A stretch of 64,000 nucleotides of DNA, taken from the NCBI GenBank assembly GCA_032059445.1, contig DAMCAP010000003.1, positions 1-64,000 of the forward strand, read 5' to 3'. The DNA comes from DAMCAP01 sp032059445 (GTDB lineage: Bacteria > Bacillota > Clostridia > Oscillospirales > Ruminococcaceae). The position numbers and the translations under genes are program-made. The notes under the pieces were generated by a model. The model saw nothing but the letters and a program-made list of their open reading frames with translations, searched no databases and was not told where the DNA came from. Positions 27,200-35,587 of the stretch are shown piece after piece. Position 1 is the first letter of the stretch. The number at the start of each line of letters is the position of its first letter.

Positions 27200-28414
27200 G
27201 TGAGCCTGATCGTGCAGAAATTTGGCGGCACATCGGTTATGAATACCAAGAGGCTGATGAATGTAGCCTCTATCGTGACTGCTACCTATGATAGCGGAAA
27301 TAATGTGGTGGTAGTGGTCTCTGCCCAGGGGCATACCACCGATGAATTAATAGACAAAGCCCTGAAGCTAAACGCCAGACCATCTAAGCGAGAGATGGAT
27401 ATGCTAATGTCTTCGGGGGAGCAGATCTCGATTGCACTTCTTGCGATTGCGATAGAGTCTATGGGGTACCCGGTGATTTCTTTTACAGGCTGGCAGGCTG
27501 GTATACATACAGACAGCAGCTATTCCAGCGCGTGGATCACCGATATTGACACCGGGCGTGTCAAGCAGGAGCTTGATCAAAACAAAATCGTAATCGTAGC
27601 AGGATTCCAGGGGATTAACCCTCAAAATGATATCACTACCCTAGGAAGAGGTGGCTCAGATACCAGTGCGGTTGCGTTGGCGGCGACACTAGGGGCGGAC
27701 AGATGCCAGATCTATACCGATGTAGATGGCGTCTATACCGCTGACCCTCGTAAGATCCCCGCAGCTATCAGGCTTGATGAAATCTCCTACGATGAGATGC
27801 TGGAGCTATCCTCGGCGGGAGCACAGGTCATGCACAATCGCTCTATCGAGATGGCCAGGAAGCATCGTGTGGTCATCGAGGTGCTCTCCAGCCTGACCAA
27901 CACATCGGGCACGATTATTAAGGCGGTTACCCGCCCCGACAAACTGCTGATCAAAGGGGTAGCCAAAGATGATCAGCTTGCAACGGTCACACTAGCCAAT
28001 GTACCTGACGTGCCAGGTACGGCCTATAAGATTTTTTCTTTATTGTCGGCCAAGGGACTAAATGTCGATATTATCTTGCAGGGCGGAAGTAAGCAGGAGG
28101 TCAAAGATGTTACCTTTGCTGTAGCAAGTCGAGATATTGATCTGGCTTTAGAGGCAATTAGCAGCAACCTCGATGAGATCGGCAGCAGGGAATTGAGCTA
28201 TGATACCGATTGCTGTAAGATCTCGATCGTGGGTGCTGGCTTACAGTCTAACCCCGGTATTGCGACCAAGATGTTTGCAGCACTGGCAGAAGCAGGCATT
28301 AACATCAAGATCATCTCTTCTGGCGAAATCAGACTGGCGGTGATCCTCAAGCGGGCAGATGGAGACCGAGCAATCAAAGCCATACATGATGCGTTTTACG
28401 CGGAGTGCTCTTAA
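27200..28414 (+). CDS. lysC: aspartate kinase
   Basis: Aspartokinase phosphorylates L-aspartate at the entry to lysine, threonine, methionine and diaminopimelate synthesis. The 404-residue protein begins IVQKFGGTSV and has the substrate segments GFQGI and TLGRGGSDTSAVALA, then two C-terminal ACT domains (VPGTAYKIFSLLSAKGLNVD and NPGIATKMFAALAEAGINIK) for feedback inhibition. The GTG start follows GGGAGGG. No lysine riboswitch is visible in the short upstream region. Confidence 0.94.
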   Translation: MSLIVQKFGGTSVMNTKRLMNVASIVTATYDSGNNVVVVVSAQGHTTDELIDKALKLNARPSKREMDMLMSSGEQISIALLAIAIESMGYPVISFTGWQAGIHTDSSYSSAWITDIDTGRVKQELDQNKIVIVAGFQGINPQNDITTLGRGGSDTSAVALAATLGADRCQIYTDVDGVYTADPRKIPAAIRLDEISYDEMLELSSAGAQVMHNRSIEMARKHRVVIEVLSSLTNTSGTIIKAVTRPDKLLIKGVAKDDQLATVTLANVPDVPGTAYKIFSLLSAKGLNVDIILQGGSKQEVKDVTFAVASRDIDLALEAISSNLDEIGSRELSYDTDCCKISIVGAGLQSNPGIATKMFAALAEAGINIKIISSGEIRLAVILKRADGDRAIKAIHDAFYAECS

Positions 28415-28452
28415 AAATTCATAGCGATGATACTCATATCAGGAATCAGAGG

Positions 28453-28479
28453 CGGCTGCATGTGTTGCAGCCGTTTTTT
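28453..28479 (+). terminator. terminator of lysC
   Basis: The stem CGGCTGCA/TGCAGCCG has a 5-base loop and is followed by six T, 38 bases past the stop. Confidence 0.88.
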
Positions 28480-28525
28480 ATTTGACCAATAGTATTGTTT
28501 GCAACAAAAACAATAACCCTTTTCT

Positions 28526-28568
28526 GTAATATCATCCAATTTATATGAAAATGATTGGAAAATATTAC
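28526..28568. promoter_or_regulatory. long dyad upstream of the NSS transporter promoter
   Basis: The dyad GTAATATnnnCCAAT - 13 bases - ATTGGnnnATATTAC is perfectly symmetric at both ends with a mismatched 3-base step. It lies about 90 bp upstream of the promoter and could be an operator or binding site. No regulator is known. Confidence 0.35.
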
Positions 28569-28660
28569 TGCAAAAATTAAATAAATATTATGCAAGTTAT
28601 CACTTTAAAGCGCATATATTTCGTCACAATAGGGAATTTTTCTGAATTACAAAAAATCCC

Positions 28661-28689
28661 TTGACAATCCCTAGTGCGTATGATATTCT
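28661..28689 (+). promoter_or_regulatory. sigma-A promoter of the NSS transporter
   Basis: TTGACA (28661-28666), 17-base spacer, TATTCT (28684-28689), 53 bases before the start codon. Confidence 0.65.
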
Positions 28690-28742
28690 CAACATCACAC
28701 ATGGAGAAAATTCAAATAAATTGAAGAGAGGGAGAGGGATAT

Positions 28743-30137
28743 ATGTCAAATAAGAGTAGTCCTGATAACAACAAGCGTGCAAATTGGGGAAGTAATTTCG
28801 GCTTTTTGATGGCTGCTGTGGGCTCTGCCGTAGGACTGGGAAACCTATGGGGATTTCCTTACAAACTGGGTAAAGGCGGAGGCTTTGCATTTTTGCTGAT
28901 TTACCTCATCCTCGTGGTGACCGTTGGTATGGTGGTGATGGTGGGCGAGTTTGCTATCGGACGCAAAACCCGACTAAGCCCTGTAGGAGCCTATAAGGCG
29001 CTGGATAAACGCTTTGCCTTCAACGGTTGGTTTGGCACCATCGCTGCTTTTGTCATCCTGTCCTTCTATAGTGTACTGGGCGGCTGGGCAATTCGTTATT
29101 TCATTGCATACGTGCTTGAGATGTTTGGCGGCGGCTTTAATGGTATGAACGGCGCAGAATTTTTCGGCGCATTTGTTTCTGACCCCGTACAGTCGGTGCT
29201 GTACCACACCATTTTTATGGTCATCAGCGCTATAATTGTATTAGGCGGTGTACAAAAGGGTATCGAAAATACCTCAAAGATCATGATGCCTGCGTTATTT
29301 GTGATGCTTTTCGTGATCATCATACGCAGCCTTACCCTACCTGGTGCTATGGCAGGCGTGGAGTTTATGTTTAAGCCTGATTTCTCTGTCTTGGCAGGAG
29401 GCGGCTTCTTTAGAGTAACTGCTTCTGCACTTGCGCAGATGTTCTTCTCTTTATCCTTGGGTATGGGTGCTTTGATCTGCTACGGCAGCTACTTAGACCA
29501 AGGCTCCAACATCCCTAAGGATGCTTTTATCGTACCTGTGCTCGATACCATGGTTGCGATCATGGCCGGCTTGGCGATTATGCCTGCGGTATTTGCCTTT
29601 AATCTTGACCCTGCTCAGGGTCCTTCACTGCTCTACGTGGTGCTCAGAGAGGTTTTTGCCAACATGGCAGGCGGTGCATTCTTCGGAGCACTCTTCTATC
29701 TGCTGGTAATCTTTGCAGCGGTAACCTCTGCGATTTCCTTGCTAGAGGTATCCACCAGCTACTTCGTCGATGAAAAAGGCATGGATAGAAAGAAAGCGAC
29801 GCTGATTGCCGGTACCGGTACTTACCTGCTGGGTCTGCCTACTGCGCTGAGCTTTGGTGTGCTGGCTCATGTTACATTGCCGGCTCTTAACGGTGAAATG
29901 CTGGGCATCCTTGACTGGATGGACTATTTCTCTGAGTATGTGCTGATGACCTTGGGTGCGCTGGTAATGTGTATCTTTGTGGGCTGGATCATGGGCCCCG
30001 AGATTGTCATCAACGAGATCGAGAAGAAGGGCATTAACTTTAAGCTAAAGAAGATATGGGTGTTTATGATCCGATACGTCACTCCTGTATTGGTGCTGAT
30101 GACCTTCTTGACTGCAGCAGGCTTTATTAAATTTTAA
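28743..30137 (+). CDS. sodium-dependent transporter, NSS/SNF family
   Basis: A 464-residue membrane protein of the neurotransmitter:sodium symporter family. The first helix carries the Na+ and substrate signature GSAVGLGNLWGFPY. Helix pairs follow with GFAFLLIYL, VLGGWAIRYF, SLSLGMGALICYGSYL (unwound helix 6) and a region of the type SAISLLEV. Bacterial members import amino acids with Na+; which one cannot be read. The start follows a GAGGGAGAGGG site. It has its own promoter and terminator, so it is a monocistronic unit. Confidence 0.92.
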   Translation: MSNKSSPDNNKRANWGSNFGFLMAAVGSAVGLGNLWGFPYKLGKGGGFAFLLIYLILVVTVGMVVMVGEFAIGRKTRLSPVGAYKALDKRFAFNGWFGTIAAFVILSFYSVLGGWAIRYFIAYVLEMFGGGFNGMNGAEFFGAFVSDPVQSVLYHTIFMVISAIIVLGGVQKGIENTSKIMMPALFVMLFVIIIRSLTLPGAMAGVEFMFKPDFSVLAGGGFFRVTASALAQMFFSLSLGMGALICYGSYLDQGSNIPKDAFIVPVLDTMVAIMAGLAIMPAVFAFNLDPAQGPSLLYVVLREVFANMAGGAFFGALFYLLVIFAAVTSAISLLEVSTSYFVDEKGMDRKKATLIAGTGTYLLGLPTALSFGVLAHVTLPALNGEMLGILDWMDYFSEYVLMTLGALVMCIFVGWIMGPEIVINEIEKKGINFKLKKIWVFMIRYVTPVLVLMTFLTAAGFIKF

Positions 30138-30175
30138 TCTGATGGCTTCATGAGCCTAGGAAGATAAACAAAAAT

Positions 30176-30204
30176 AACCCCCGCAGAGATTCTCTGCGGG
30201 GGTT
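30176..30204. terminator. terminator after the NSS transporter
   Basis: The 11-bp stem AACCCCCGCAG/CTGCGGGGGTT with a 7-base loop lies between convergent genes and works for the plus strand (TTTG) and possibly the minus strand. Confidence 0.82.
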
Positions 30205-30283
30205 TGCTGTGTATTTACCTGCTTAAAATAGCAGATTTCAGGTTTTGATAGGGAATATCTTCTAATTACTTACCAACAATACC

Positions 30284-30943
30284 CTATAGCACGGCCCCTG
30301 TGGAGGGGTTTTTCTTTAGAGGGTCTTTTGAAGCCGTAAAGCCTGCTCCTGCCATTACTTCTTCCATAGAGGGGCGCTCATAGTCATATGGGTTTACGTT
30401 TTCGGAAATCTGGCGGGCACTGAGCAGGAAATCGCCGCCCGCTGTGACGGGGAGGGTAACAGAGCCGTCGGATTCTACCTTAAGGCCGGAGGTAATGCTG
30501 CGGTAGTTATAAAAGCCTGTGCGCTCATATAGGTATAGGGAAGAATAAGGAGCAAAGTTGGTATCGTTGATGGTCACATAGGTTTTGCCGGGTAGCTGGG
30601 CATTTGGTGCAAAGGTAAAGGCCAGCTTGGGTGTATCGGGGCCAACCCAGTTATCATATTCGGCTGCAATCATCTTATTGTCATTAAATTCAAAGGGCAG
30701 GCTGTAGCGTGGTCCGTCGATAATGTTGGTAATGTCTTCTGAATAGAAGCTTACATTGTATTCCTTGCTTTTTAATACGATTTTGCTGCCGGGCTTTGCC
30801 TGACAGTCTTGTAGCAACCAAGTAGGGGCAGAAAAGCGCTCAGCAAATATCTGGCTGGAGTTTTCTACATCCTGCTCAAAGGTAGCATGTACAGGGAGAG
30901 TCAATAAGGCCGCTGCTACGACGGCAGCCAATAGCTTTTTCAT
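30284..30943 (-). CDS. secreted protein of unknown function
   Basis: A 219-residue protein with a clear signal peptide (KKLLAAVVAAALLTLPVHA) and a mature part predicted to be beta-rich, with APTWLLQDCQAKPGSKIVL and TFAPNAQLPGKTYVTIND. The middle looks like an immunoglobulin-like or fibronectin-like sandwich. I know no family. The start follows AAGGAG. It is 88 bp downstream of the uridine kinase gene and may be read with it, but nothing links the functions. Confidence 0.72.
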   Translation of the reverse strand: MKKLLAAVVAAALLTLPVHATFEQDVENSSQIFAERFSAPTWLLQDCQAKPGSKIVLKSKEYNVSFYSEDITNIIDGPRYSLPFEFNDNKMIAAEYDNWVGPDTPKLAFTFAPNAQLPGKTYVTINDTNFAPYSSLYLYERTGFYNYRSITSGLKVESDGSVTLPVTAGGDFLLSARQISENVNPYDYERPSMEEVMAGAGFTASKDPLKKNPSTGAVL

Positions 30944-31030
30944 TATGTACTCCTTCTTCTGCTGTATAAATTATCTCCCCTTAAAGCCCGCAGCAGATAG
31001 GCGAGGGGATTTATAAACATTTAGACCGAT

Positions 31031-31657
31031 TTAAGCTTGAGCCGAAATAAACTCTCGCACTCTGCCTAGCAGCATCGATAGGGCAACCTGATTGTGGCCT
31101 CCCTCGGGTATGATAATATCTGCATTCTTTTTAGAGGGCTCCACAAATTGCTCATGCATCGGCTTGACAGTGCTCATATACTGGTTGATTACGGAGCTTA
31201 GGTCGCGGCCCCGTTCCCTGACATCTCTCAGCAGGCGGCGGATCAAGCGGATGTCGGCATCGGTATCGACAAACACCTTGATATCCATCAGCTCGATGAG
31301 GGGCTGGTGGGCAAAGATCAAGATACCATCTACCAAAATAATGCGAGAAGGCTTTAGTAGCTTTTTTTCGGCCATACGGGTATGCTCCGAAAAAGAATAC
31401 ACAGGATGATAGATCTCCTTGCCTGCTTTTAGGTTTTGTAGATCCTCCACCATCATGTCGTTGTCAAAGGCATTGGGATGATCATAGTTTTGCTTGACCC
31501 GCTCTTCAAAGCTTAGGTGGTCGTTGTTTTTGTAGTAAAAGTCATGGCACAGGACGGCGGCCTCTTCTCCGAGGGCTTTGGCAATCTGGGCTGCCAGCGT
31601 TGATTTGCCTGCGCCGCTGCCTCCTGCAATACCGATTACCAGAGTCTGCTGTTTCAT
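31031..31657 (-). CDS. udk: uridine kinase
   Basis: A 208-residue kinase that phosphorylates uridine and cytidine in pyrimidine salvage. It has the P-loop GIAGGSGAGKSTLA, CHDFYYKNNDHLSFEER, the NYDHPNAFD motif, and the helix DADIRLIRRLLRDVRERGRD. The ATG at 31657 follows AAAGGAA. An in-frame start at 31720 would add 21 residues not seen in the family. The closing helix follows IIPEGGHNQVA. Confidence 0.92.
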   Translation of the reverse strand: MKQQTLVIGIAGGSGAGKSTLAAQIAKALGEEAAVLCHDFYYKNNDHLSFEERVKQNYDHPNAFDNDMMVEDLQNLKAGKEIYHPVYSFSEHTRMAEKKLLKPSRIILVDGILIFAHQPLIELMDIKVFVDTDADIRLIRRLLRDVRERGRDLSSVINQYMSTVKPMHEQFVEPSKKNADIIIPEGGHNQVALSMLLGRVREFISAQA

Positions 31658-32045
31658 AAATGTTCCTTTCTTTGGGGGTAAAGAATGGTATGCGCCTATG
31701 GGCCCAAGGGACAACCACACATCAGCGGCCGCCTAAAGCAGCAGCGCTTTTGCGCTTTTGCCACAGTCGCAAAATTGGATAAATTTGAAGGATTGCTCTG
31801 CAGTTATTATAACACAGGAGAGCTATAAATCAAATACAAGGTGAAAATTACTATTTTAAATTAAAAGAAAAAAAGTATGTTATGTAAAATGACGATTTTA
31901 CTGATTTATTAAAAATATGCGCGTAAATTTGTTTGATTTCCGTAAAGTTTAGTTGACAAATGGGTAGAAATAACCTAAAATTAATGAGTATTTAGGTGGG
32001 TAACCCCACCGAATTGACAAGCGAAATTAAAGGAGTGTAAGGTTA
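31658..32045. other. 388-bp divergent intergenic region
   Basis: The promoter of the pyrophosphatase gene lies at 31953-31981. The remainder is A/T-rich with no frame or strong dyad. Confidence 0.6.
31953..31981 (+). promoter_or_regulatory. sigma-A promoter of hppA
   Basis: TTGACA (31953-31958), 17-base spacer, TAAAAT (31976-31981), 64 bases before the start codon. Confidence 0.72.
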
Positions 32046-34133
32046 ATGGAACTAATTCACTTGACCCCCATTGCAGCGGCAGCCGCGCTGATCTATGCGG
32101 TCATCTTATCTAAGCGCGTAATGAGCCAAGATGAGGGTACCGATCAGATGAAGAAGATTGCCCTTTCTATCAGACAGGGTGCAAACGCCTATCTGAGAAG
32201 ACAGTATATCGGCGTAGCAAAGTTTTTTGCTGTGGTCGTCGTTATTTTGGGCGTACTGGCCGCTATGGGCTTGGTAAATGTATTTACCCCCATTGCATTT
32301 GTAACCGGCGGTTTATTCTCTGCACTAAGTGGTTACTACGGCATGAAGATTGCCACCAACGCCAATTCCAGGACTGCTTTTGCAGCTAGCAAGAGCCTCA
32401 ATAGCGGTCTGAAGGTTGCCTTCTCCGCTGGTGCGGTTATGGGCTTTATCGTAGTTGGTCTTGGCCTTCTAGACATGTCCATCTGGTATTATTTCCTCAA
32501 GATGTTCTATGCTGATCTGCCATTGGCTGAGCAGGCACAGGCTATTTCTACCGCAATGCTGACCTTTGGTATGGGTGCTTCTGCGATGGCTCTGTTTGCA
32601 AGAGTCGGCGGCGGTATCTTTACAAAGGCTGCTGACGTAGGCGCTGACCTTGTTGGTAAGGTTGAGGCTGGTATCCCAGAAGACGATCCAAGAAACCCTG
32701 CTGTTATCGCTGACAACGTAGGCGACAACGTAGGTGACGTAGCAGGCATGGGCGCTGACCTATATGAGTCTTATGCAGGTGCGAGAATCTCTGCTTGTGC
32801 TCTTGCAGTAGCAGCTGGCTATGGCTTTGAGGGTATGGCTGTACCAATGGCAATCTCTGCGATCGGTATCTTTGCTTCGATCATTGGTTCTTTCTTTGTA
32901 AAGACCAAGGAGGGCGCTTCTCAGCTTAACCTTCTGGGCTCCCTGAGAAAGGGTACCTATATCTCTAGTATCATTGTTGCAATTGCTTCTTACTTCGTAG
33001 TAAACTACGCACTGGGCGCAGGCAGCATGGGTATCTACCTGTCTGTACTTGCTGGTCTGCTTGCTGGTAACGCAATTGGTTACTTTACTGAGTACTATAC
33101 CTCTGACAGCTACAAGCCAACCAAGAAGCTGGCTGACAGCTCCCAAACTGGTGCTGCTACCCTGATCATCAGCGGTCTGTCTTTAGGTATGATGTCTACT
33201 GCTATTCCTGTTGTAATCGTAAGCATCACCGTTATGGCGAGCTTTATCCTTTCCGGCGGCGCTGCAAGCTTCTCTGCAGGTCTGTTTGGAGTAGCACTCT
33301 CCGCAGTAGGTATGCTCTCTACCCTGGGTATTACTCTAGCTACCGATGCTTACGGCCCTGTTGCCGATAACGCTGGCGGTATCGCTGAGATGGCACACAT
33401 GGATCCTTCCGTACGTGAGCGTACCGACGCTCTTGACTCTCTGGGCAACACCACTGCAGCTACCGGTAAGGGCTTTGCAATCGGTTCTGCTGCTCTGACT
33501 GCTCTTGCACTGCTCGCTTCTTTCATCGAGCAGGTCAAGATGATCAAGCCTGACTTTGTATTTGACCTTAATATCATCAACCCAACTGTACTGACCGGCT
33601 TGTTTATCGGTAGCGTGCTGCCATTTATCTTTGCAGCAATGACCATGGAGTCTGTTGGTCGTGCAGCTCAGTCTATCGTAACTGAGGTGCGCCGTCAGTT
33701 TAAGGAGATCGCTGGTCTGATGGAGGGTACTGCTGAGCCAGATTACCATTCCTGCGTTGACCTGTGTACACAGGCTGCTCAGAAGGAGATTATTGCTCCT
33801 GCTCTGCTGGCACTGGTAACTCCTATTGTTGTTGGTTTGTTGCTGGGTGTCAACGGTGTAACCGGCATGCTTGCTGGCTCTACTGTATCTGGCTTCGTAC
33901 TTGCAATCATGATGGCCAACTCCGGTGGTGCTTGGGATAATGCCAAGAAGTATATCGAAGCTGGTCACCTAGGCGGCAAGGGTAGCGCTAACCACAAGGC
34001 TGCTGTTGTAGGCGATACCGTAGGAGATCCATTTAAGGATACTTCCGGCCCTGCAATCAACATCCTGATCAAGCTGCTGTCGATGGTATCCATCGTATTT
34101 GCTGCAGTTATTGTAAACTTCTCCATCATGTAA
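32046..34133 (+). CDS. hppA: membrane-bound ion-pumping pyrophosphatase
   Basis: A 695-residue enzyme that couples pyrophosphate hydrolysis to Na+ or H+ export. It has about 16 hydrophobic helices and the catalytic-loop motifs DVGADLVGKVE, DDPRNPAVIADNVGDNVGD and VGDTVGDPFKDTSGP. The segment GNTTAATGKGFAIG has Ala where K+-independent forms have Lys, so this is the K+-dependent class. In anaerobic Clostridia that class is often a Na+ pump, but the ion is inferred. Codon use is strongly skewed to GCT, GGT, CTG and AAG relative to neighbours, which fits high expression. Confidence 0.95.
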   Translation: MELIHLTPIAAAAALIYAVILSKRVMSQDEGTDQMKKIALSIRQGANAYLRRQYIGVAKFFAVVVVILGVLAAMGLVNVFTPIAFVTGGLFSALSGYYGMKIATNANSRTAFAASKSLNSGLKVAFSAGAVMGFIVVGLGLLDMSIWYYFLKMFYADLPLAEQAQAISTAMLTFGMGASAMALFARVGGGIFTKAADVGADLVGKVEAGIPEDDPRNPAVIADNVGDNVGDVAGMGADLYESYAGARISACALAVAAGYGFEGMAVPMAISAIGIFASIIGSFFVKTKEGASQLNLLGSLRKGTYISSIIVAIASYFVVNYALGAGSMGIYLSVLAGLLAGNAIGYFTEYYTSDSYKPTKKLADSSQTGAATLIISGLSLGMMSTAIPVVIVSITVMASFILSGGAASFSAGLFGVALSAVGMLSTLGITLATDAYGPVADNAGGIAEMAHMDPSVRERTDALDSLGNTTAATGKGFAIGSAALTALALLASFIEQVKMIKPDFVFDLNIINPTVLTGLFIGSVLPFIFAAMTMESVGRAAQSIVTEVRRQFKEIAGLMEGTAEPDYHSCVDLCTQAAQKEIIAPALLALVTPIVVGLLLGVNGVTGMLAGSTVSGFVLAIMMANSGGAWDNAKKYIEAGHLGGKGSANHKAAVVGDTVGDPFKDTSGPAINILIKLLSMVSIVFAAVIVNFSIM

Positions 34134-34141
34134 CAATCAAA

Positions 34142-34170
34142 AGCCACAGGATGTATCCTGTGGCTTTTTT
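34142..34170 (+). terminator. terminator of hppA
   Basis: The 10-bp stem AGCCACAGGA/TCCTGTGGCT with a 4-base loop is followed by six T, 8 bases after the stop. Confidence 0.9.
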
Positions 34171-34180
34171 ATTGACAAAC

Positions 34181-34207
34181 GCTGTGCCTTCTAATTGAGG
34201 GCACAGC
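34181..34207 (-). terminator. hairpin at the end of the molybdenum hydroxylase operon
   Basis: The 8-bp dyad GCTGTGCC/GGCACAGC lies 51 bases past the last operon stop on the minus strand and is followed there by GTTTGTC. It is a weak terminator. Confidence 0.5.
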
Positions 34208-34257
34208 ATTTTGCTTTAGATTAAAGTATTTTGGTTTATAAATACGGGAGTACCTCC

Positions 34258-34761
34258 TTATTGAGGGGATACTTCATCTTTTGTTAAGTGCTCTGTGTCA
34301 TACATTTTATACACCGCACCTCTGATCTCCTTATAGCTGGTGCAGCGGCAGAGGTTTGACTCCAGCCACTCCTCCACTACATGCTCTTCGGGCATCGTAG
34401 GGTAGTGGGTGTGTAGGGCATGGCACACCATCAGGAATCCCGAGGTGCAGTACCCGCATTGAAATGCATTGGCATCTACAAAAGCCTTTTGAATGGGTGC
34501 AGTTCCCCCAAGCCCCTCTACAGTGAGGATCTCATGCCCCTCTGCTTCTACAGCCAGCATCAAGCAAGATTTGGCAGGCCAGCCGTTGACCATGATGGTA
34601 CATGCGCCACAGTCACCGTTTAAGCAGCTTGGTTTGGCTGCGGTCAGCCCCAGCTGCTCTCGTAGTACATCCAGTAAAATATCCGCAGGGCGTACGGCTA
34701 GGGTGTAGTTTTCACCGTTGACATTAAGCGTGATTAAGCACTTACCCTCATACCTTACCAT
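34258..34761 (-). CDS. molybdenum hydroxylase 2Fe-2S subunit
   Basis: The 167-residue small subunit of a xanthine dehydrogenase/CO dehydrogenase-type enzyme carries two 2Fe-2S clusters that pass electrons from the molybdenum site to FAD. The plant-ferredoxin-type cluster ligands lie in CLNGDCGACTIMVNG with a later Cys in AKSCLM. The second cluster has CGYCTSG and NLCRCTSY. ATG 34761 is 8 bases after GGAGGG and overlaps the FAD-subunit stop, so translation is coupled; an in-frame start at 34836 would reach deep into that gene. It is the last of three genes. Confidence 0.92.
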   Translation of the reverse strand: MVRYEGKCLITLNVNGENYTLAVRPADILLDVLREQLGLTAAKPSCLNGDCGACTIMVNGWPAKSCLMLAVEAEGHEILTVEGLGGTAPIQKAFVDANAFQCGYCTSGFLMVCHALHTHYPTMPEEHVVEEWLESNLCRCTSYKEIRGAVYKMYDTEHLTKDEVSPQ

Positions 34762-35587
34762 TTTCCCAACCCTCCAACAGTGTATACAGTGTATTTTTAA
34801 AGACGAAAGCCCTGTAATCTGCCGATCCCTCCACATCGTGGTGAGGTGGCTTAGGAAGTAAATCTACAGCCCTTCGACTGCGCTCCTCTAAACCAAGAGT
34901 GCGGTCATTCAGCAGCTCATCTATTTGTATGCTACGAAAAGGCGCATCGCAAATACCGGCAAATCCACAGCGAAGCTGATTGTCTTTGACCAGCCCTGCC
35001 ACACTGACCAAGGGATAGTCGATTTTATCGCTTCGGGTCTTTTTGATGTGGAAGTAAGTCGCCTCGGTTGCCCAAAGTGGTACATGCAGCTGCACGATGA
35101 TCTCACCAGCTTCAAGCTGTAGTCTTCCGTCAAATACCTCATGGAAGGGTACTCTGCGTAGCCCTTTGCTTCCAAAGAGGGTGATCTCTGCATCGGACAA
35201 TAATAGTGGCAGGGAGGTCTCTCGATAGATAATGGTGCCGCAAAGGTTGCCTCCTAAAGTGATTCTGCACTGATTGGTATGATCAGCGATCCGCCCACAG
35301 GCAAGCCCCAATAGAGGGAAGAGCTTTGACTCTTGTATCTGGCTCAAGGTACAAGCAGCGCCGATATGCAGCTCCTCATCATCTGCTGAGAGTACCTGAC
35401 AATCCAAGATTTCTTTGATGTCGATGACTGCATCTGGCTGGATGCTGCCTACTCTACAGAGGGTGATGGTTTCGCTGCCGCCTGCGTAGTACATTGCCTG
35501 CTTGCCCTCTTCCTTTAGGCTGTGGTAAAGGGCTGCGGCAACCTCCAGTGAATCAGGACGTAGATAGACAAAATTAAAAGGTATCAT
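34748..35587 (-). CDS. molybdenum hydroxylase FAD-binding subunit
   Basis: The 279-residue medium subunit has a CO dehydrogenase flavoprotein N-terminal domain. FAD-contact motifs are a PMHF-type YYAGGSETI near residue 40 and CRITLGGNLCGTI near residue 112; the usual TxGGNLxxA pattern is slightly changed. It transfers electrons to NAD+ or another acceptor. The ATG overlaps the stop of the large subunit as ATGA. It is the middle gene of the large-medium-small operon. Confidence 0.88.
   Translation of the reverse strand: MIPFNFVYLRPDSLEVAAALYHSLKEEGKQAMYYAGGSETITLCRVGSIQPDAVIDIKEILDCQVLSADDEELHIGAACTLSQIQESKLFPLLGLACGRIADHTNQCRITLGGNLCGTIIYRETSLPLLLSDAEITLFGSKGLRRVPFHEVFDGRLQLEAGEIIVQLHVPLWATEATYFHIKKTRSDKIDYPLVSVAGLVKDNQLRCGFAGICDAPFRSIQIDELLNDRTLGLEERSRRAVDLLPKPPHHDVEGSADYRAFVFKNTLYTLLEGWENGKV

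Noticed and set aside
28624..28890. Minus frame across the NSS transporter start
   Set aside because: It overlaps the promoter and signature helix of the transporter; no independent support.
33336..33968. 210-codon minus frame inside hppA
   Set aside because: It is an antisense shadow of a strongly biased coding sequence, rich in Ser/Cys/Thr, with no start signal.
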